Made by a program: the position numbers and the translations under genes. The notes below the pieces were generated by a model. It saw only the letters and a program-made list of their open reading frames with translations. It was not told the DNA's origin and did no database searches. From contig NC_068577.1 in assembly GCF_025698545.1 (NCBI RefSeq), forward strand, positions 4,658,501 through 4,722,500: DNA of 64,000 nt. The letters are read 5' to 3'. Numbering within the stretch: the stretch's first letter is position 1; every line of letters starts with the position of its first letter. This document shows, one piece after another, positions 1 to 11,589 of the stretch. This stretch comes from Gossypium raimondii (lineage: Eukaryota; Streptophyta; Magnoliopsida; Malvales; Malvaceae).

Positions 1-287
1 GGAATGGAAGATAAAGAAAAAATAAAGGAAAGTTAAAAGAACATAAAAGAAAAAATAAATTGCTCAAAAAGAAAAAATATGGGGACCAATTGTATAATTT
101 AACCTAAATTTTTTGTTTGAAATGATAATTTAAATTGTCACGTCAGCTTACTGTTACACGTTTAACGGCAATTAACGGCTCAGTGACTAAAATGTTACAA
201 CATGTTAACGTAAGTTACTAAAATGTAACGTTTCAAATATAAGCAACTAAAATGTAAAACAAAAGTGACTATTTTGGTAATTTACCC
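1..287. mobile_element. Foldback element family A, right arm only (cut by window edge)
   Basis: This stretch matches the right-hand arm of the long foldback elements at 2873-3624, 16265-17854 and 22499-23963. It includes the phrases about ACGGCTCAGTGACTAAAATG and the terminal TGGTAATTTACCC. The left arm lies before the window. It is non-coding. Confidence 0.8.
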
Positions 288-1285
288 TATAAAACAAATT
301 TAAAAAATATAATATATCAAATATAGTAACAACATTAAAACAAATATTTCCCAATAATTTGAAAATACATTAAAAAGATTGAAACAAATATTTCTCAACA
401 AATTTTAAAAAGACATGTATCCGGGTTTGGACAAAAAAAGTTTACTTTACAAAATGGGCTTGGGCTTTATTTTTGTCCAAGCCCATAGTTTAGACCTATA
501 TTTTTGTCAAAACCCTCCCGTTTTTGAGCTAGCCTTCAAGCCGTGCGGTCCATATACAACTTTACATTTAATCAAGAGACATCAAGCCCCTCTTTACCTT
601 TGTTGAACTCACCCTCCCTAAACCCTATAATTCAAACTGAAAATAAACTTAAATTAAAAATAACTCGAATGATAAAATTGTAAATAATTCGACTTTAAAA
701 CGGTTAACTAAACTTAAAACGGCTCAAACAAAAGAAATATCTAAACCTAAAATAATTTAAAATTTTTAAAATTAAAATTAAATTAATTCAAATTCATTCA
801 AACCCAAAATCAAACTCAATTCAACAATTAAGATATTAGCTAACATAAGAGTTGTAATTATCTCTTCAATCCCCCCCGGCCTCCTTGCAATTGACCAAAT
901 AACTAAAATTAGCTTCCAAGAACAAGAAGCGCATTGTTTTGGAATGGGAACTAATGATGAGACTTGCCGCGTAGAGCCGCCCCATTGCCCATGAAGATGA
1001 AATCAGTCTTTCAAAACATATCCACAATGCCACTTTCGAACCAAATCTGCTCAGCTGTCCCCAACTTCCTACGATTTGACACATTCAAGAAAAAAGAAAC
1101 ATTATTTCCTTAATATTCTCAACGTTTTCCGGAATTTCAAACTACGATTGGTCTATCCCCTCGCTCCTTCATTGATTTTTTCAAACGAAAAATTTAACCA
1201 TTAAAAGCTGATTATATTACATTGAATTAATTAAATATATACATATTTAAGGTTAACTTCAAGTAGCTGGCAAAAGTCTTGATCT
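288..1285. other. AT-rich intergenic stretch with a partial dispersed repeat
   Basis: About 300-610 resembles the dispersed repeat family F1 (runs such as GGGCTTGGGC and TTTGTCCAAGCCCAT), seen in fuller form at 11045-11580 and 26200-26850. Between about 860 and 1085 there is a less AT-rich patch with a short open frame on the minus strand (72 codons). I recognise no protein family in it and there are no splice or promoter cues, so I do not call a gene. The rest is featureless AT-rich DNA. Confidence 0.5.
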
Positions 1286-1721
1286 AAGGGTGTTTAAACA
1301 GTTAATTGAATTAAATCAGTATTAATTGAATTAATTAAACTGTATATCCTTTAATTGTGAACTGAATTGAATTTTTTAAAAGATTAACCGAATCGAAATA
1401 TTTTAGACCGAATTAAACAAAATTTATATATTTTTATTTTTGGTTAAAACAAGTATAAAACATATAAAAAATACATTGATAATGTTTATTTATCTTGAAA
1501 GTTAACCAAATTAATTAACCGAAATTTTAAGTTTTGAAACACTACATAATTAAGTTGGGTTAATTCAATTCATTTGGTCAGTTCGGTTAGTAATCGAATT
1601 AACTGATAACCCAACTTCTAAAAAATCATTAACCAACATTCAACCGAATTAGATCGATTAACCAACCAATTAACCGAATTAAATCGGTTAATTCAGTTTT
1701 AACCGAAATTTGAACACCCCT
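1286..1721. repeat. Dispersed repeat with imperfect terminal inverted ends
   Basis: The left end reads AAGGGTGTTTAAACAGTTAA. The right end, read on the opposite strand, is AGGGGTGTTCAAATTTCGGT. The interior is dense in AATTAACCGAATT-type words that pair with one another. It is a non-coding, MITE-like unit of about 436 bp. No convincing target duplication was found. Confidence 0.5.
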
Positions 1722-1960
1722 ACCTCGGTCCCCTAAAAAATGTAAAATTTCACTTTACCCTTTAAATTTTACAAAACTTTAATTTAATAAAAAGTAAATT
1801 ACACTTTAGCCTCCTAAAAGTAATAAAATTTTGATTTAATTATTTAAAATTATATATACAAACTATTAATACCTCTTATAAGAATATACAACTTAATTTT
1901 ACCCATTTTTTTTTTTCTGAAATTCACATTTACTTCACCACGAGATCATCATCTATATCT

Positions 1961-1975
1961 GGGGGGGGGGGGGGG
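1961..1975. repeat. Homopolymer run of 15 G
   Basis: Fifteen consecutive G residues lie in an otherwise AT-rich stretch upstream of the gene at 2282. This could be real simple sequence, a G-quadruplex former, or a sequencing or assembly artefact. The rest of 1722-2200 shows nothing else identifiable. Confidence 0.9.
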
Positions 1976-2202
1976 AAATCCTATATTGATAAGAACATAA
2001 TCCATTGATTAATAGCTAGTGTATGTGTGTGTGTTTTTTTTTAAATATTTTTTATATAGATAAGTATAACCTAACTACCAAAACAAAATGAAAATGAAAG
2101 CATCGGTCCATAAAATTTTGACAATGTCCTTAACACACGTATTCAATACCCTTACCATCTCCTCCATTAATGTCAACTTTCTCAACAACGACAACCTTTT
2201 GC

Positions 2203-2212
2203 TATAAATATA
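2203..2212 (+). promoter_or_regulatory. TATA box of the 2282 gene
   Basis: TATAAATATA sits about 70 bp before the start codon at 2282. That fits a plant core promoter with a transcription start near 2235 and a leader of roughly 45 nt. No upstream regulatory element was identified with confidence. Confidence 0.65.
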
Positions 2213-2281
2213 TCTTCTTCCATTTTATTGCATTTCATACACATTTAGAAGGAAATTAAAAGAGTTGATAAAGTAGTATCC

Positions 2282-2641
2282 ATGGAAGGTTTAATCCCTT
2301 GTTTGATCCATGCCATGAAGAAGCAAAAACCCAGCAACCGTTACCGATCCATGTCCGTTGGGTCTAGCCGTGGTTACCATTTGTTGATGGAACAGTCACC
2401 GGCGGAATCCGTCGAGGGGTCGTCGCATAGGCGGACGAGGTCGGAGTTTCAGCCACCAACGACGGTGGAGTTTGTTGAGCAAAGGTCTGGTCTTGGTTTG
2501 GTTAGCTCAAAGGGCGACAACTCTAGTTCTTATTTAAACTACCCTTCTTCAATGGCTGGAAGCTCGAAAGCTGGTTCTTATTACCGGCAAAACTCGAAGG
2601 TGAATAACGTTCGGATTTCTGATATTCGACCACGACGATGA
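2282..2641 (+). CDS. Plant-specific small basic protein of unknown function (119 aa, single exon)
   Basis: An intact 119-codon frame begins at the first ATG after the TATA box (context ATCCATGG) and ends in TGA. The N-terminus [14 protein letters not shown] is the most conserved-looking part. Residues about 20-55 are rich in Ser, Arg and His, residues 80-105 are Ser/Tyr/Gly-rich, and the C-terminus ends in DIRPRR. There is no signal peptide, membrane helix or catalytic motif; it looks largely disordered. The GC content is clearly higher than the flanks, as expected for coding DNA. From memory, short plant proteins starting MEGL(I/L)P form a family of unknown function; I cannot assign a role. 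It stands alone: no neighbour is close enough to suggest shared regulation. The downstream foldback element starts about 230 bp after the stop, so the 3' UTR must be short. Confidence 0.75.
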   Translation: MEGLIPCLIHAMKKQKPSNRYRSMSVGSSRGYHLLMEQSPAESVEGSSHRRTRSEFQPPTTVEFVEQRSGLGLVSSKGDNSSSYLNYPSSMAGSSKAGSYYRQNSKVNNVRISDIRPRR

Positions 2642-2872
2642 TCATCTGTTTATGTTTTCTTTATTTAGAATATGAAGAAAAAAAACTGTTTGGTGTTGAA
2701 GATTTGTTTGTTGCTTTTGTTTTGATCATCGGAAAATTGATGATTTTCGTATTTAATTGTAAATTTAAACAGTTTTACATTGCTGTGATTAGTGATTAAT
2801 GTATGGTTTTGATTTTTGTGTGTGTTTGGTGATTAATTTTCATATTCTAGGGGTTTTTGGAATTTGTAAATT

Positions 2873-3624
2873 GGATAAACTATTAAAATAATCAATTTTG
2901 TTTGACTTAGGTTACATTTTAGTCATTTATGTTTAAAAGGTTACATTTTAGCCACTTATATTATTTATATTGTTGTAATATTTTAGTCATTGAGCCGTTA
3001 ATAGTGTAACGGTAAATTGACATGACTCGTTAAATCATCATTTCAAACGAAAATTTTAGCTTAAATTCTATAACTGGTCCCTATATTTTTTCAGTTTGAG
3101 CAATTTAATTTTTTTCTTTTATGTTCCTTTAATTTTTTTTCCATTCTCTTCTGCTTCTCCCTCTGTTTTCCTCCCTTCTTCATTTCTTTTAACATGGTTT
3201 TTCTATATTTTTCATTTGTTAAAACTAGTCCACAAGCTCGCCTCACTCTAAAAACATAAAAGTATAGGGACTAGTTTTAACAAAAATTACGTTAAAAGAA
3301 ATGGAGAAGGAAGAAAAATAGAGGGAGAAGCAGAAGAGAATGGAAAATAAAGAAAAAAAAAAGAAGGAAAGTTAAAAGATCACATAAAAGAAAAAAATTA
3401 AATGGTTCAAAACGAAAAAATATGGGGACCAATTGTATAAATTAACCAAACTTTTTTATTTAAAATAATGATTTAACTTGCTACATCAGCTTACCGTTAC
3501 ACCGTTAACGGAAATTAACGGCTCAGTCACTAAAATGTTACAACGTGATAACGTAACATTTCAAACATAAGTGACTAAAATATAACTTGAGATAAACAAA
3601 TGTGACTATGTTAATAGTTTACCC
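2873..3624. mobile_element. Foldback element family A, short (arms-only) copy
   Basis: This is a 752-bp palindromic unit. The left arm starts GGATAAACTATTAAAATAAT and the right arm ends TTAATAGTTTACCC. Each arm is about 350 bp, and they meet near 3230-3270 around the words ACTAGTCC and GGACTAGT. The arms match those of the larger copies at 16265 and 22499 but the long loop of those copies is missing, so this is best read as an internal-deletion derivative. It is non-coding. Long imperfect arms and these termini suggest a Mutator-like MITE. I could not find a clean 9-bp target duplication. Confidence 0.85.
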
Positions 3625-6330
3625 TAAACTTTTCAAGTAAATAAAAAAATCAATTAACTGGTATTTTTTTTGGACAAAATTTTATTTTAAATTAATTTTA
3701 TTATTTTAAATATAAAATACATTTTTACATCATAAAAAATATAGAATAAATAAAAATAAAAAGCGTTTGAATTCAATAACAACACCCCACGATGGTGTTT
3801 TGTCAAAAAGCAAGTGTGAAACCACTAGTAGCTTTGGCATAAACGCGTTGAAAATAAAGGAAAGTAATCTACTGCAACTACACCTTTATATTAATTCCAG
3901 TTATGAAATTTTCCATTTTTTTAATTTAAATTAAGATAATTCGAGTTGTTTTTTAATTTTAGAAAGAGAAAATTGACTCTATAAAAATTAATCTGCGAAA
4001 TGTTATCTACTTGAAATCAACCGTTAGCTTAAGTGATAGCATGCTAAGAGTTGTCATTCAACAAATATTGAGATTTTTTTAGTAGGTGGTTATGGATATT
4101 TATATTGCCCACATTCTTAGATACTTGATGAAATACTCTCATTATGTGGACTTGTTATTTTCTTCATCAGAGGTAAATATCATCTCTTTAAATATTCATT
4201 GATTTTCGACAGATAATATTTTGCAGACTTCTTTTAACAAAATTGATCTCCCCTTAATAGGCTCAATTAATTCGAGTTTGGTGATTTTTTATTTTTTTGG
4301 GATCAAAATTAGAGGAATCAATAAGTTGAAACAAAATTTGGTTTGACATAAACTTATCAAAGGCTCAAAGCTCCCCCTTAACAACCTTGTCTGGCTTTAT
4401 ATGGCGAAATTTTTCCACCAAATTGTTTGACCCAATAATTATGTATAGAAATTTTTCTGAACATCATATTATTAAATTAATTATAATATTTAATTTATAA
4501 TTATTAGTTAAAAATTAAATAAAATAAAATTTGTGATAATTACACATTTAAAAATAATTAGAATTTAAATTACAATTATTAGTTGAAAAATTGTGCTAAT
4601 TTTAAAATAAAATTATTGCTTGAATAAAATTATAAGTATCTTAATTATCACTTAATTGATACTAGAGTTATTAATTATGTTAATTAGTTATTATTTTGAA
4701 CAATTACTTTGGATTAATCATATAAAGAAAAACTATATTGTACGTTGAATATATTAAAAATATATTAATTATTATTTAAAAATTGTATTATAATATTTGA
4801 ATTGAAAAGTCAATATATTTTAATTATATTCAATAATTCAAATAAAATAATATTTTACACTAATTAGTGTAATTAAAATATAATATTTAAAAATAACTAA
4901 CTATTAACTGTGTAAAAGCACGAGTTTAGAAAAACTTTTGAGCCGACAAGATTATTCTTTATTTCTATCATATAACTAAATTAACTTTTTAAAAATATAA
5001 TTTAATTCAAAAGTATTAGTTAAAAAAAACTAAGAAAAATATAAAAATTTAGCCAACTTTGAATTTTCAAAATAATTTGTATATATTAATTATGTCAACT
5101 AATTATTATTTTAATAATGTTGCTTTGCATTAATTACATGAAGTAAAACTATATTGTATTTTTAATATGTAAAAATATTTTAATTATAATTTAAAATTTT
5201 ATTATAATATTTGAATTGATGAATAAGTTAATATATTCTAACTATGTTTAACAATTCAATTAAAAATATATTATTATACATTAATTACATTAATTAAAAT
5301 ACAATAGTTAAAAAATAATTAAAAATTAAATGGATAAAATTAAATGTAACGCATGTGATAGTAGAAATTCTTTTTTATTTTTATAAATAAGGTTACTATA
5401 ATTTTATAAGTTAAATAATAATATAAAATATGCGATGTAGATATCATTATGTTTGTAAAATATATAAATATTTTTAATAATATGAAATATAAAAATTATA
5501 ATGGAATTAAATAAAATTACATTTTGAAGTTAAAATTTTTCATTTTATAATAGGACCATATGTATTAAATGAAAAGAATTTTGAAAAACACCTTTTAGGT
5601 GGAATTTAAATAGAGAATTTTTTTTGAATTTTATTATATACATCCAAATAAATAAAATTTAAAAATTTCTATAAAATAAAAAAAATCTTTTAATTTTTTT
5701 ATCCAAACATACTCTAAGAGAAACTTGACAAATTTAGGTCTTGGTGGACCAAACAGAGTCATTCATGGTCCTTAATTATTGAAGACCTTTGAAGATATGA
5801 TGATAAAATGAAACTTGCCAAACTTAGGTCCCAATCCACCTAACAAGCCGCTCATGTAAAGGTTCTAAGATTAGGTTTATGAGTGTCTTGAGGGAAGATG
5901 ATTAATGAAAGGATGCTTATATCATATGATTTAGGTTCTTTTCTAGTTGTTTTGTGAATGGGAATTAGTAGTTAAGTTATAATAGAGTTTTTGTAAGAGT
6001 TGATGTGATTTGGTGTTTATATAAATAACATATCGAAGACAAGTTTCAATAAAAGCTGTAATCTAGACATTATAAATATGGTGGCTATATGTTATTGGCG
6101 AGATAGATTCCTGATTGTATGTTTGGACGAATCTCTCTTTATCCTTCTCAAATGAAAGGAATTTGTCTTCACTCCATTAATTTTGTAATTTATTCGTTTT
6201 GATACATGTATTTTTTTTTGTCTATCACTGGCACTATTTGACATGTGACTAAAATACAATTAGCACATCAATTTTTTTTTTATAAAAAAAAAAGAGAAAG
6301 ACAATGAAAATGGTTGACTAAATTTTAGAA
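3625..6330. other. Long AT-rich stretch without a recognisable gene
   Basis: No frame longer than about 60 codons, no splice-consistent coding pattern and no RNA gene were seen. The region 4440-5440 repeats similar AT-rich phrases (for example TTAATTATGTCAACTAATTATTAT-like words near 4670 and 5090), suggesting old diverged direct repeats of roughly 430 bp. The remainder is simple AT-rich sequence. Confidence 0.5.
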
Positions 6331-6526
6331 AAAGAATTGTATGAAACTGGAATACTATGTCATTTGTATCCCTTTTCAATAAGAGTATGTCACTTTAGCA
6401 TTTTCATCCTGAAAAAAATTAAATCCAACATGATCTACTGAAATTTAATATGAAAATGTTGAAATAGCATGCTCTTATTGGAAATGAATACAAATGACAT
6501 GGTATCCTAGTTTCATACAATTTCTT
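6331..6526. repeat. Near-perfect 196-bp hairpin (foldback MITE)
   Basis: The left arm 6331-6406 (starts AAGAATTGTATGAAACTGGA) is complementary to the right arm about 6450-6526 (ends TTTCATACAATTTCTT), with only scattered mismatches and a short loop of about 45 nt. It is non-coding; apparent minus-strand reading frames here are just arm sequence. A transcript would fold into a long hairpin that could be processed to small RNAs; that is inference. Confidence 0.75.
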
Positions 6527-6753
6527 ATAAATTTTATGAGTTGAAGAGGATGGTAAGAGAATTGAGTAATTAATTATGTTATTAAAGCTGGAATTAAATG
6601 AGGCCATTAGGGGTTTTTTCGGTTGAAAATAAATTTAGGTTATTTAATCTTAAGTCCTTGCATATTTTGAAATTAAAAAAAAGTATGATAAAAGTGACAC
6701 ATATTATTATTTAAGTGGGTCACGTGTCAGGCCAAAAAAATTAACATGGTTAG

Positions 6754-6944
6754 AGGAAAAACTATTTTATGAACCTTTCTTACCATATCATCCATGGCCC
6801 CTATCAATTAAAGATAAACACATCATCCATGATCTTTTCTTACCAACAGTACATATGACGTGGAAAAAAGATGATGTATTTATTTTTAATTGGTAGAGAC
6901 CATGGATGATTTGGTAAAGAGGGTTCATAAAATAATTTTTTCTG
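6754..6944. repeat. Second hairpin of about 190 bp
   Basis: The left arm (AGGAAAAACTATTTTATGAA onward, including ATCATCCATGG) pairs with the right arm (CCATGGATGAT through TTCATAAAATAATTTTT). Both arms are about 80 bp and AT-rich. It lies about 230 bp from the hairpin at 6331 but the sequences differ. The short minus-strand reading frame across it has no protein family resemblance. Confidence 0.7.
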
Positions 6945-7419
6945 TTAGAGAGATGTACTACAATGATAGACGGAATTAAAAGTGTAGGTACCACATTAGA
7001 AAAATTAAAAATAGAAGTACCACACTGAAATTTTTGTTAAAGTACAAGGTAAAACTTGCCATTATCTCTTAATAAAATATTTTTATTAAATTCGTGGATG
7101 TGACTCTTTGAAATAAAAATTTTATTTTAAATTTAATAAATAAAGGAATTAAATTCTTTAAAATTAAAAAAACAAAAAAAACTAAGTTTTAAATATACAA
7201 ATACATACAAACTTGAAGTATATTTTAACGAGTAAATTGCATCAGAGGTCCCCGAACTATGATTCTTATTTTAAATTAGTCTATAAATTTTAAAACGTTT
7301 TAATTGCATCCCTAAGCTTTTAAAATTATGTCAATTATGTCATTCCATTACTAAAATTGTTAAATTCACTGTTAACACATCAAATTCTATATGACATAAT
7401 TTAAATTTTAAAAGGTGTG
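6945..7419. other. Intergenic, with half of a dispersed inverted-repeat unit
   Basis: About 7222-7410 holds a run (GTAAATTGCATCAGAGGTCC onward) of the type found as arms of dispersed foldback repeats elsewhere in the window, for example the left end at 31623. No partner arm is visible before the LINE fragment. No gene seen. Confidence 0.4.
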
Positions 7420-8170
7420 GCTCGTATTTTAATATGGCTCTTGTATGCAAGCAAGGGTGGAGATTCTTTTCTATGCCTCAGACGCTTACGAGTAGAACTG
7501 TTGAGGGATCTAACTCCTCTTTCATTTGGAGGAGTCTCTTTAGAAGGTATGAGATGAAGATTTGGTGATGATTCGGCTTTTGCATGACCCTTGGCTGAAA
7601 GAAGAGGCTACTTTTTATGTTAATATTGAAGGTATTCCGGGTCTTGAAGATATACGTGTTAGTGATTTGTTACAGGTGGGTGGTATGGATTGGGAAAATG
7701 ATCTCCTAAATGGCCTGCTCGCTCCCATGGATGTTGAATATGTCAGATGTGTTCCCATTAGTCTCCTAAAGCCTAGTGACCAGCTCATTTGGCATTTCTC
7801 TAAACCAGGCAGTTATGATGTTAAATCCGGTTATGTGTTAGCCATAAAGAAATTCACTAGCCTCGGGATTTCTTTGTGAATGGTCCTTGGTTGAGAATAT
7901 GGAATAGCTCCCTTCTGTCGAAAGTCAAGGATTTTCTTTGGCGTGGCTTGAAAGTTTTTATTCCTTGCATATTGTGCTCTTGTGTCTTCGGTGTGGTCAA
8001 ATTGAGTCTCTCAACCATGTTTTATTTGAATGCCCACTTGCAGTCCAAGTTTGGCAGCGAGGTAATATTGATTTATCCAGTGTTAATGAGACCGAGTTAT
8101 TGATTTATCTGCTGAATATTGCGGATTATGACAAGTTCGAAACAAGGGCAGCTGCTCACATCGTCTAATT
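7420..8170 (+). pseudogene. LINE (non-LTR retrotransposon) remnant, C-terminal RT/zinc-binding region
   Basis: The conceptual translation gives phrases typical of the post-RT region of plant L1-type LINE ORF2: FNMALVCKQGWRFFSMP near 7427, then SSFIWRSLF, then LLHDPWLKEE, GIPGLEDIRVSDL and LIWHFSKPGSYDVKSGY. These are followed by a zinc-binding-like segment with CLRCGQIESLNHVLFECP and VQVWQRG near 7990-8060. The segments lie in different frames and are interrupted by stops, so it is dead. It is truncated at both ends: no RT catalytic box and no clear RNase H domain. Confidence 0.8.
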
Positions 8171-8804
8171 TGCGTTGTCTAACAAGCAGGACTGGGAGGT
8201 TTCGAAATGGCGTTTGCGTAGAGTTCAAGCACCTATTATGGCAGACCAGACTGTTCATGGAACTAATGCTGTTGTTATGGCAGTAGTAGCATTCGTTACA
8301 GCAGTGCCTAAATCATTCGCCGTGGGTTCTCTCCGAAGATTTTTAAAAGTGGGAATCGAACCCCTAACTACATAATTAATACGGATGAAATGAACAACCT
8401 CCACACTACACCAAATGGTTATTCATCACTCTTTATTACTTAAAAGAGAAAAAAAAAAAGACTTACTTTATAAATAATTATTGTTACTATACAAATTGTT
8501 TTAAGTCAACGTGTTTGGCTTTACATATGCATTAATGATTGGATTTCCACTTAAAACATAAGAAACGACAGTGAGTGAGGCCATGAACATGACATGAAAT
8601 TTCCTAACCATTGCCATGCATTTGTTAAATAAAAACTAGTAGACCAATAGGTCCTTTTTTTGAAAAGTCCACACCACTCAACCCCTACCCTTTAGTACAT
8701 AATTTTCCTTTCTGCAACCTGACTGAATCTGAAAAGCTCGGAACTCGGAGGTTCTCCGGCGGCCGCCACTTGCCACTTGGCTGCGCCACCGAGACTTCGC
8801 AACC
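8171..8804. other. Tail of the LINE remnant and upstream region of the porin gene
   Basis: About 8171-8340 may be a further decayed piece of the LINE, but I see no firm motif. A CCAAT word lies at about 8643 and the last 100 bp before 8805 are GC-richer, consistent with a 5' UTR of the porin gene. This GC-richer leader is partly shared with the second porin copy upstream of 13014. No clear TATA box. Confidence 0.4.
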
Positions 8805-10634
8805 ATGGCCAACAACAGCCACCAAAGAAAAAAGAAGAGAAGCAAAACAAGCAAAAGACACAAGCAGCAAGAACCAGCTGGACCAAGACGTTTCTCTGAG
8901 TTTGGGAAGTTTGCCAATGGTTTGTCTCTTTGATTCTAACTATACCTTTTGTTTTATAGAAAAGAGTTCCAAAGGCTTCCAAACAGGGTCGAAGTCAGAA
9001 AGTTTTGGGGTTCAGAATCAAATTATAAACTTTTTATAAGTCAAATATATAATTTCATCATTATATTTACTAGTAATTTTATAATTTTTAGAGGGAATAA
9101 ACTGTAATTCCACCATTTTTGGAAGCCAAGTATCATAAACCCATGTCTACAACAACAATGATACCAACTAAGCTAAAACTTGAGAGATAACATCTCGATT
9201 ATATTTCTTTTATCAAAGGGAAAATCATGACGCAAACTTTGTTATTGTTCATCTTCTAGATTTGCTTACAAAGGGCTACATCCATGATCAAACCCTGAGT
9301 ATCTCCACCCACAGTTGTAATGGAGTGGTATGTTGTGCAACTTTAATCTATGATTTGATATTTCAATCCATTGTTTATTGAAACTATCTTGGTCGTTACG
9401 TATTGACCCAAATTTTCATTAGTGATATAGAAATAGTTAATAAGATTTCTTGTTAATCAAGTAATAGATTCGAGTATGACTGGTTTGTAGCTTTATTTGT
9501 GGAGTGATTTTTATCATTTTTGAATCATGGACATAAGTTAGAAGGGTCAAACTCGTTGAATTCTCTCTAGTTAGTACGGTTAGCTATGTGTTGATCTCGT
9601 ATGGATTACGTGTTCACTCACAAATTTCCCAACAAACGTTTGCAGATCATAACTTCAAGGGCTTCTAGACAGGGAAGGCGATCGACCGCAAACGTTGGAG
9701 CACAGTATAAGTATAAAAATGCAGCAGTTGAAGTGAACTTTGATACAAAATCAAGTGTGCGTTGTTTATCATTAACTTGCATGCTTATGAGTTTTCAGAT
9801 TTTATGAAACTGATATCAATTATAAGCATTTTTTAATGACAGATTGCGACAACACTCTCCTTTCGGGGAGAGATTTTGCCATCCATGAATGTCAATGCTT
9901 CGTTGAGATTACCCGAGTACGGTTCCAGCCAGGTACGATAGGGACTAATGAGTTAACCAGAAAGCTTCGGGCCATTTTCAATACGATTTTTCACTGCAAA
10001 ATTGTGTTGGTTTTCATTTTTTTTGTTATCAGCTCAACCTCAAATTCCAGCAATCCTTAAGAAATGCTGCTTTATCCATCTCTGTTGGCCTAAACCAATC
10101 CCCTGACATATTGCTTTCAGCAACTATTGGCACTTCAAGCATTGCATTCGGCATTGAGTCGAAGTATAAGACCACTTCTCGTAGTTTCAGTCGGTTGGAT
10201 GCAGGCATTTCCGTCACTAACCCGAGTCGTGACGCTTCAATCATACTGTATGTTTGCCTGACATAACATTTGCTAAACTTTACTTGTGGAAACTTCAGTG
10301 CTTGAGTCTTTGACGCATAATTTTCAGTGCCGAAAAGGGTGACCTTCTAAGACTAGCATATGCGCATCGTTTCGGCCAGTCAAGGAAGATTTCCGCCGTT
10401 GCGGAGGTCACTAGGAGGTTATCCAACAACAAGAATTCCCTTGCTGTCGGAGTGTCGTGCATTGCGGATAAACTAACAACAGTGAAAGCAACGCTAAACA
10501 ACCGGGGAAAGCTTCAAGCTCTCCTTGTTCATAAAATCAAACCGAACTCGAGTCTGAATATTTCGGCCGAATTCAATATGAAAGTTTTAGACAAGATCCC
10601 CAGAATAGGATTGGCTCTTGCCCTCAGGCTGTGA
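8805..10634 (+). CDS. VDAC-type mitochondrial outer-membrane porin, 6 exons, 301 aa
   Basis: Exons as read: 8805-8919, 9260-9327, 9646-9756, 9843-9932, 10033-10247, 10328-10634. All introns are GT-AG and the phases join into one open frame of 302 codons including TGA. VDACs are 19-strand beta-barrels in the mitochondrial outer membrane that pass metabolites and ions. Evidence: the exon layout mirrors plant VDAC genes; segments such as FGKFANDLLTKGY, NFDTKSS, KLTTVKATLNNRGK and the C-terminal IPRIGLALALRL align with the usual plant porin; the end fits the beta-signal for mitochondrial insertion. Oddities: the family usually has about 276 residues and starts near the GLYxxIGKKA helix, whereas here about 22 extra residues precede it, very basic (HQRKKKRSKTSKRHK), and no other ATG in exon 1 would give the short form. 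The porin signature around KLTTVKA deviates at about three positions (Cys for His/Tyr, Lys for Pro). It is a divergent porin, possibly intact. Tandem with the pseudogene at 13014. Confidence 0.85.
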
Positions 10635-11044
10635 CATAGCTCTATTAGAGCATCAATGATTCCATTATATAGTTTTTTTTTCTAATATAATCTGTAAGGG
10701 TGAGGAAACAATCGATTAAACCGAGATCTGGTACTAAGAAGCAACTAACTATTGTTTTCGGAGGATCGGAAATTTTGGGTTCAATATTATGATCCTATCA
10801 TATTATAATTTCATGAAGGTTAAATTCTATAAAAAGTCCTTGTACTTTGTGTTTTTGGAGGATTTAATACATCTACTATAATTTGATCATTTCTAACCCT
10901 TTATTTTTCAAAAGGTGTACTTTTAATTTTAAGATCAACATTTTTTTTTCCATTAATTAGGTCAGATAATTTGAATTGTAGTAATTTTTTAATTAAAAAA
11001 ACATATGCTCACTCGTACATAGCGTAAAGGCTTATTCGAAAAGT
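10635..11044. other. 3' flank of the porin gene
   Basis: About 10660-10800 shares words such as TTTTCGGAG with the region after the second porin copy (about 14740), so the tandem duplication extends somewhat past the stop codon. The remainder resembles a half-unit of a dispersed repeat (AAAAAGTCCTTGTACTTTG near 10830). No gene. Confidence 0.4.
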
Positions 11045-11580
11045 GAAAGGGTTTGAATAAAAATATAGGCCTGAAAATGGGCTTGGAAAAAATAGGTCGA
11101 GCCCGTCCCGAATATGCAAAAAAATTTGTTTTTTTTCTCATTGTTTTTTTTTTTACTGTTTTGTTGTTATTTTCTTGTTATTTTTTTCACTATTTTGTTA
11201 CTATTTTGTTGTTATTGTTTGGATATTGTATAACTCTTGTTTTATTGTTAATTTTGTTATTATTTTAGCGGCATTTGCTTGTTAAGTTGCACTTATCTTA
11301 GTATTATAAATATTTTTTAATTTATTTTCAATTTGTTAGAAATATTTATTTCAATATTTTTAGTATTTTTGATATATCATATATTCTTTTTTAAAATTAT
11401 ATAAAAATAATAATATTAAAAAATTAATACGGTCAGGCCGAGCTCAAATTTTAACAAATTTATCCAAACTAGGCTTGGTCAAAATTTTAGACCTATTTTT
11501 CAGACCCAAACCTTGCAAATAGGTCTAAAATTTTAATTGAACCAAACTTAAACCCGACTCAGCCCATGAACCCCTCTAGA
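11045..11580 (+). repeat. Dispersed repeat family F1
   Basis: The unit is bounded by words such as AGGCCTGAAAATGGGCTTGG at the left and CAGCCCATGAACCCCTCTAG at the right, with a T/TTG-rich middle that includes TTTGGATATTGTATAACTCT. The same middle occurs at 26200-26850 (same strand) and in reverse at 50025-50530. The ends are roughly inverted. It is non-coding; the 71-codon hydrophobic frame inside is just the T-rich core. Confidence 0.7.
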
Positions 11581-11589
11581 CTGATTCAT

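Noticed and set aside
8341-8410. GGGAATCGAACCCCT, tRNA-like
   Set aside because: Only the T-arm resembles a tRNA; the remainder does not fold.
8678-9039. Overlapping frames of 61-96 codons on both strands at porin exon 1
   Set aside because: Shadows of the spliced porin gene; only the exon joining from 8805 gives the porin fold sequence.
11053-11268. 71-codon very hydrophobic frame
   Set aside because: Translation of the T-rich core of repeat F1, which recurs at 26350 and 50300.
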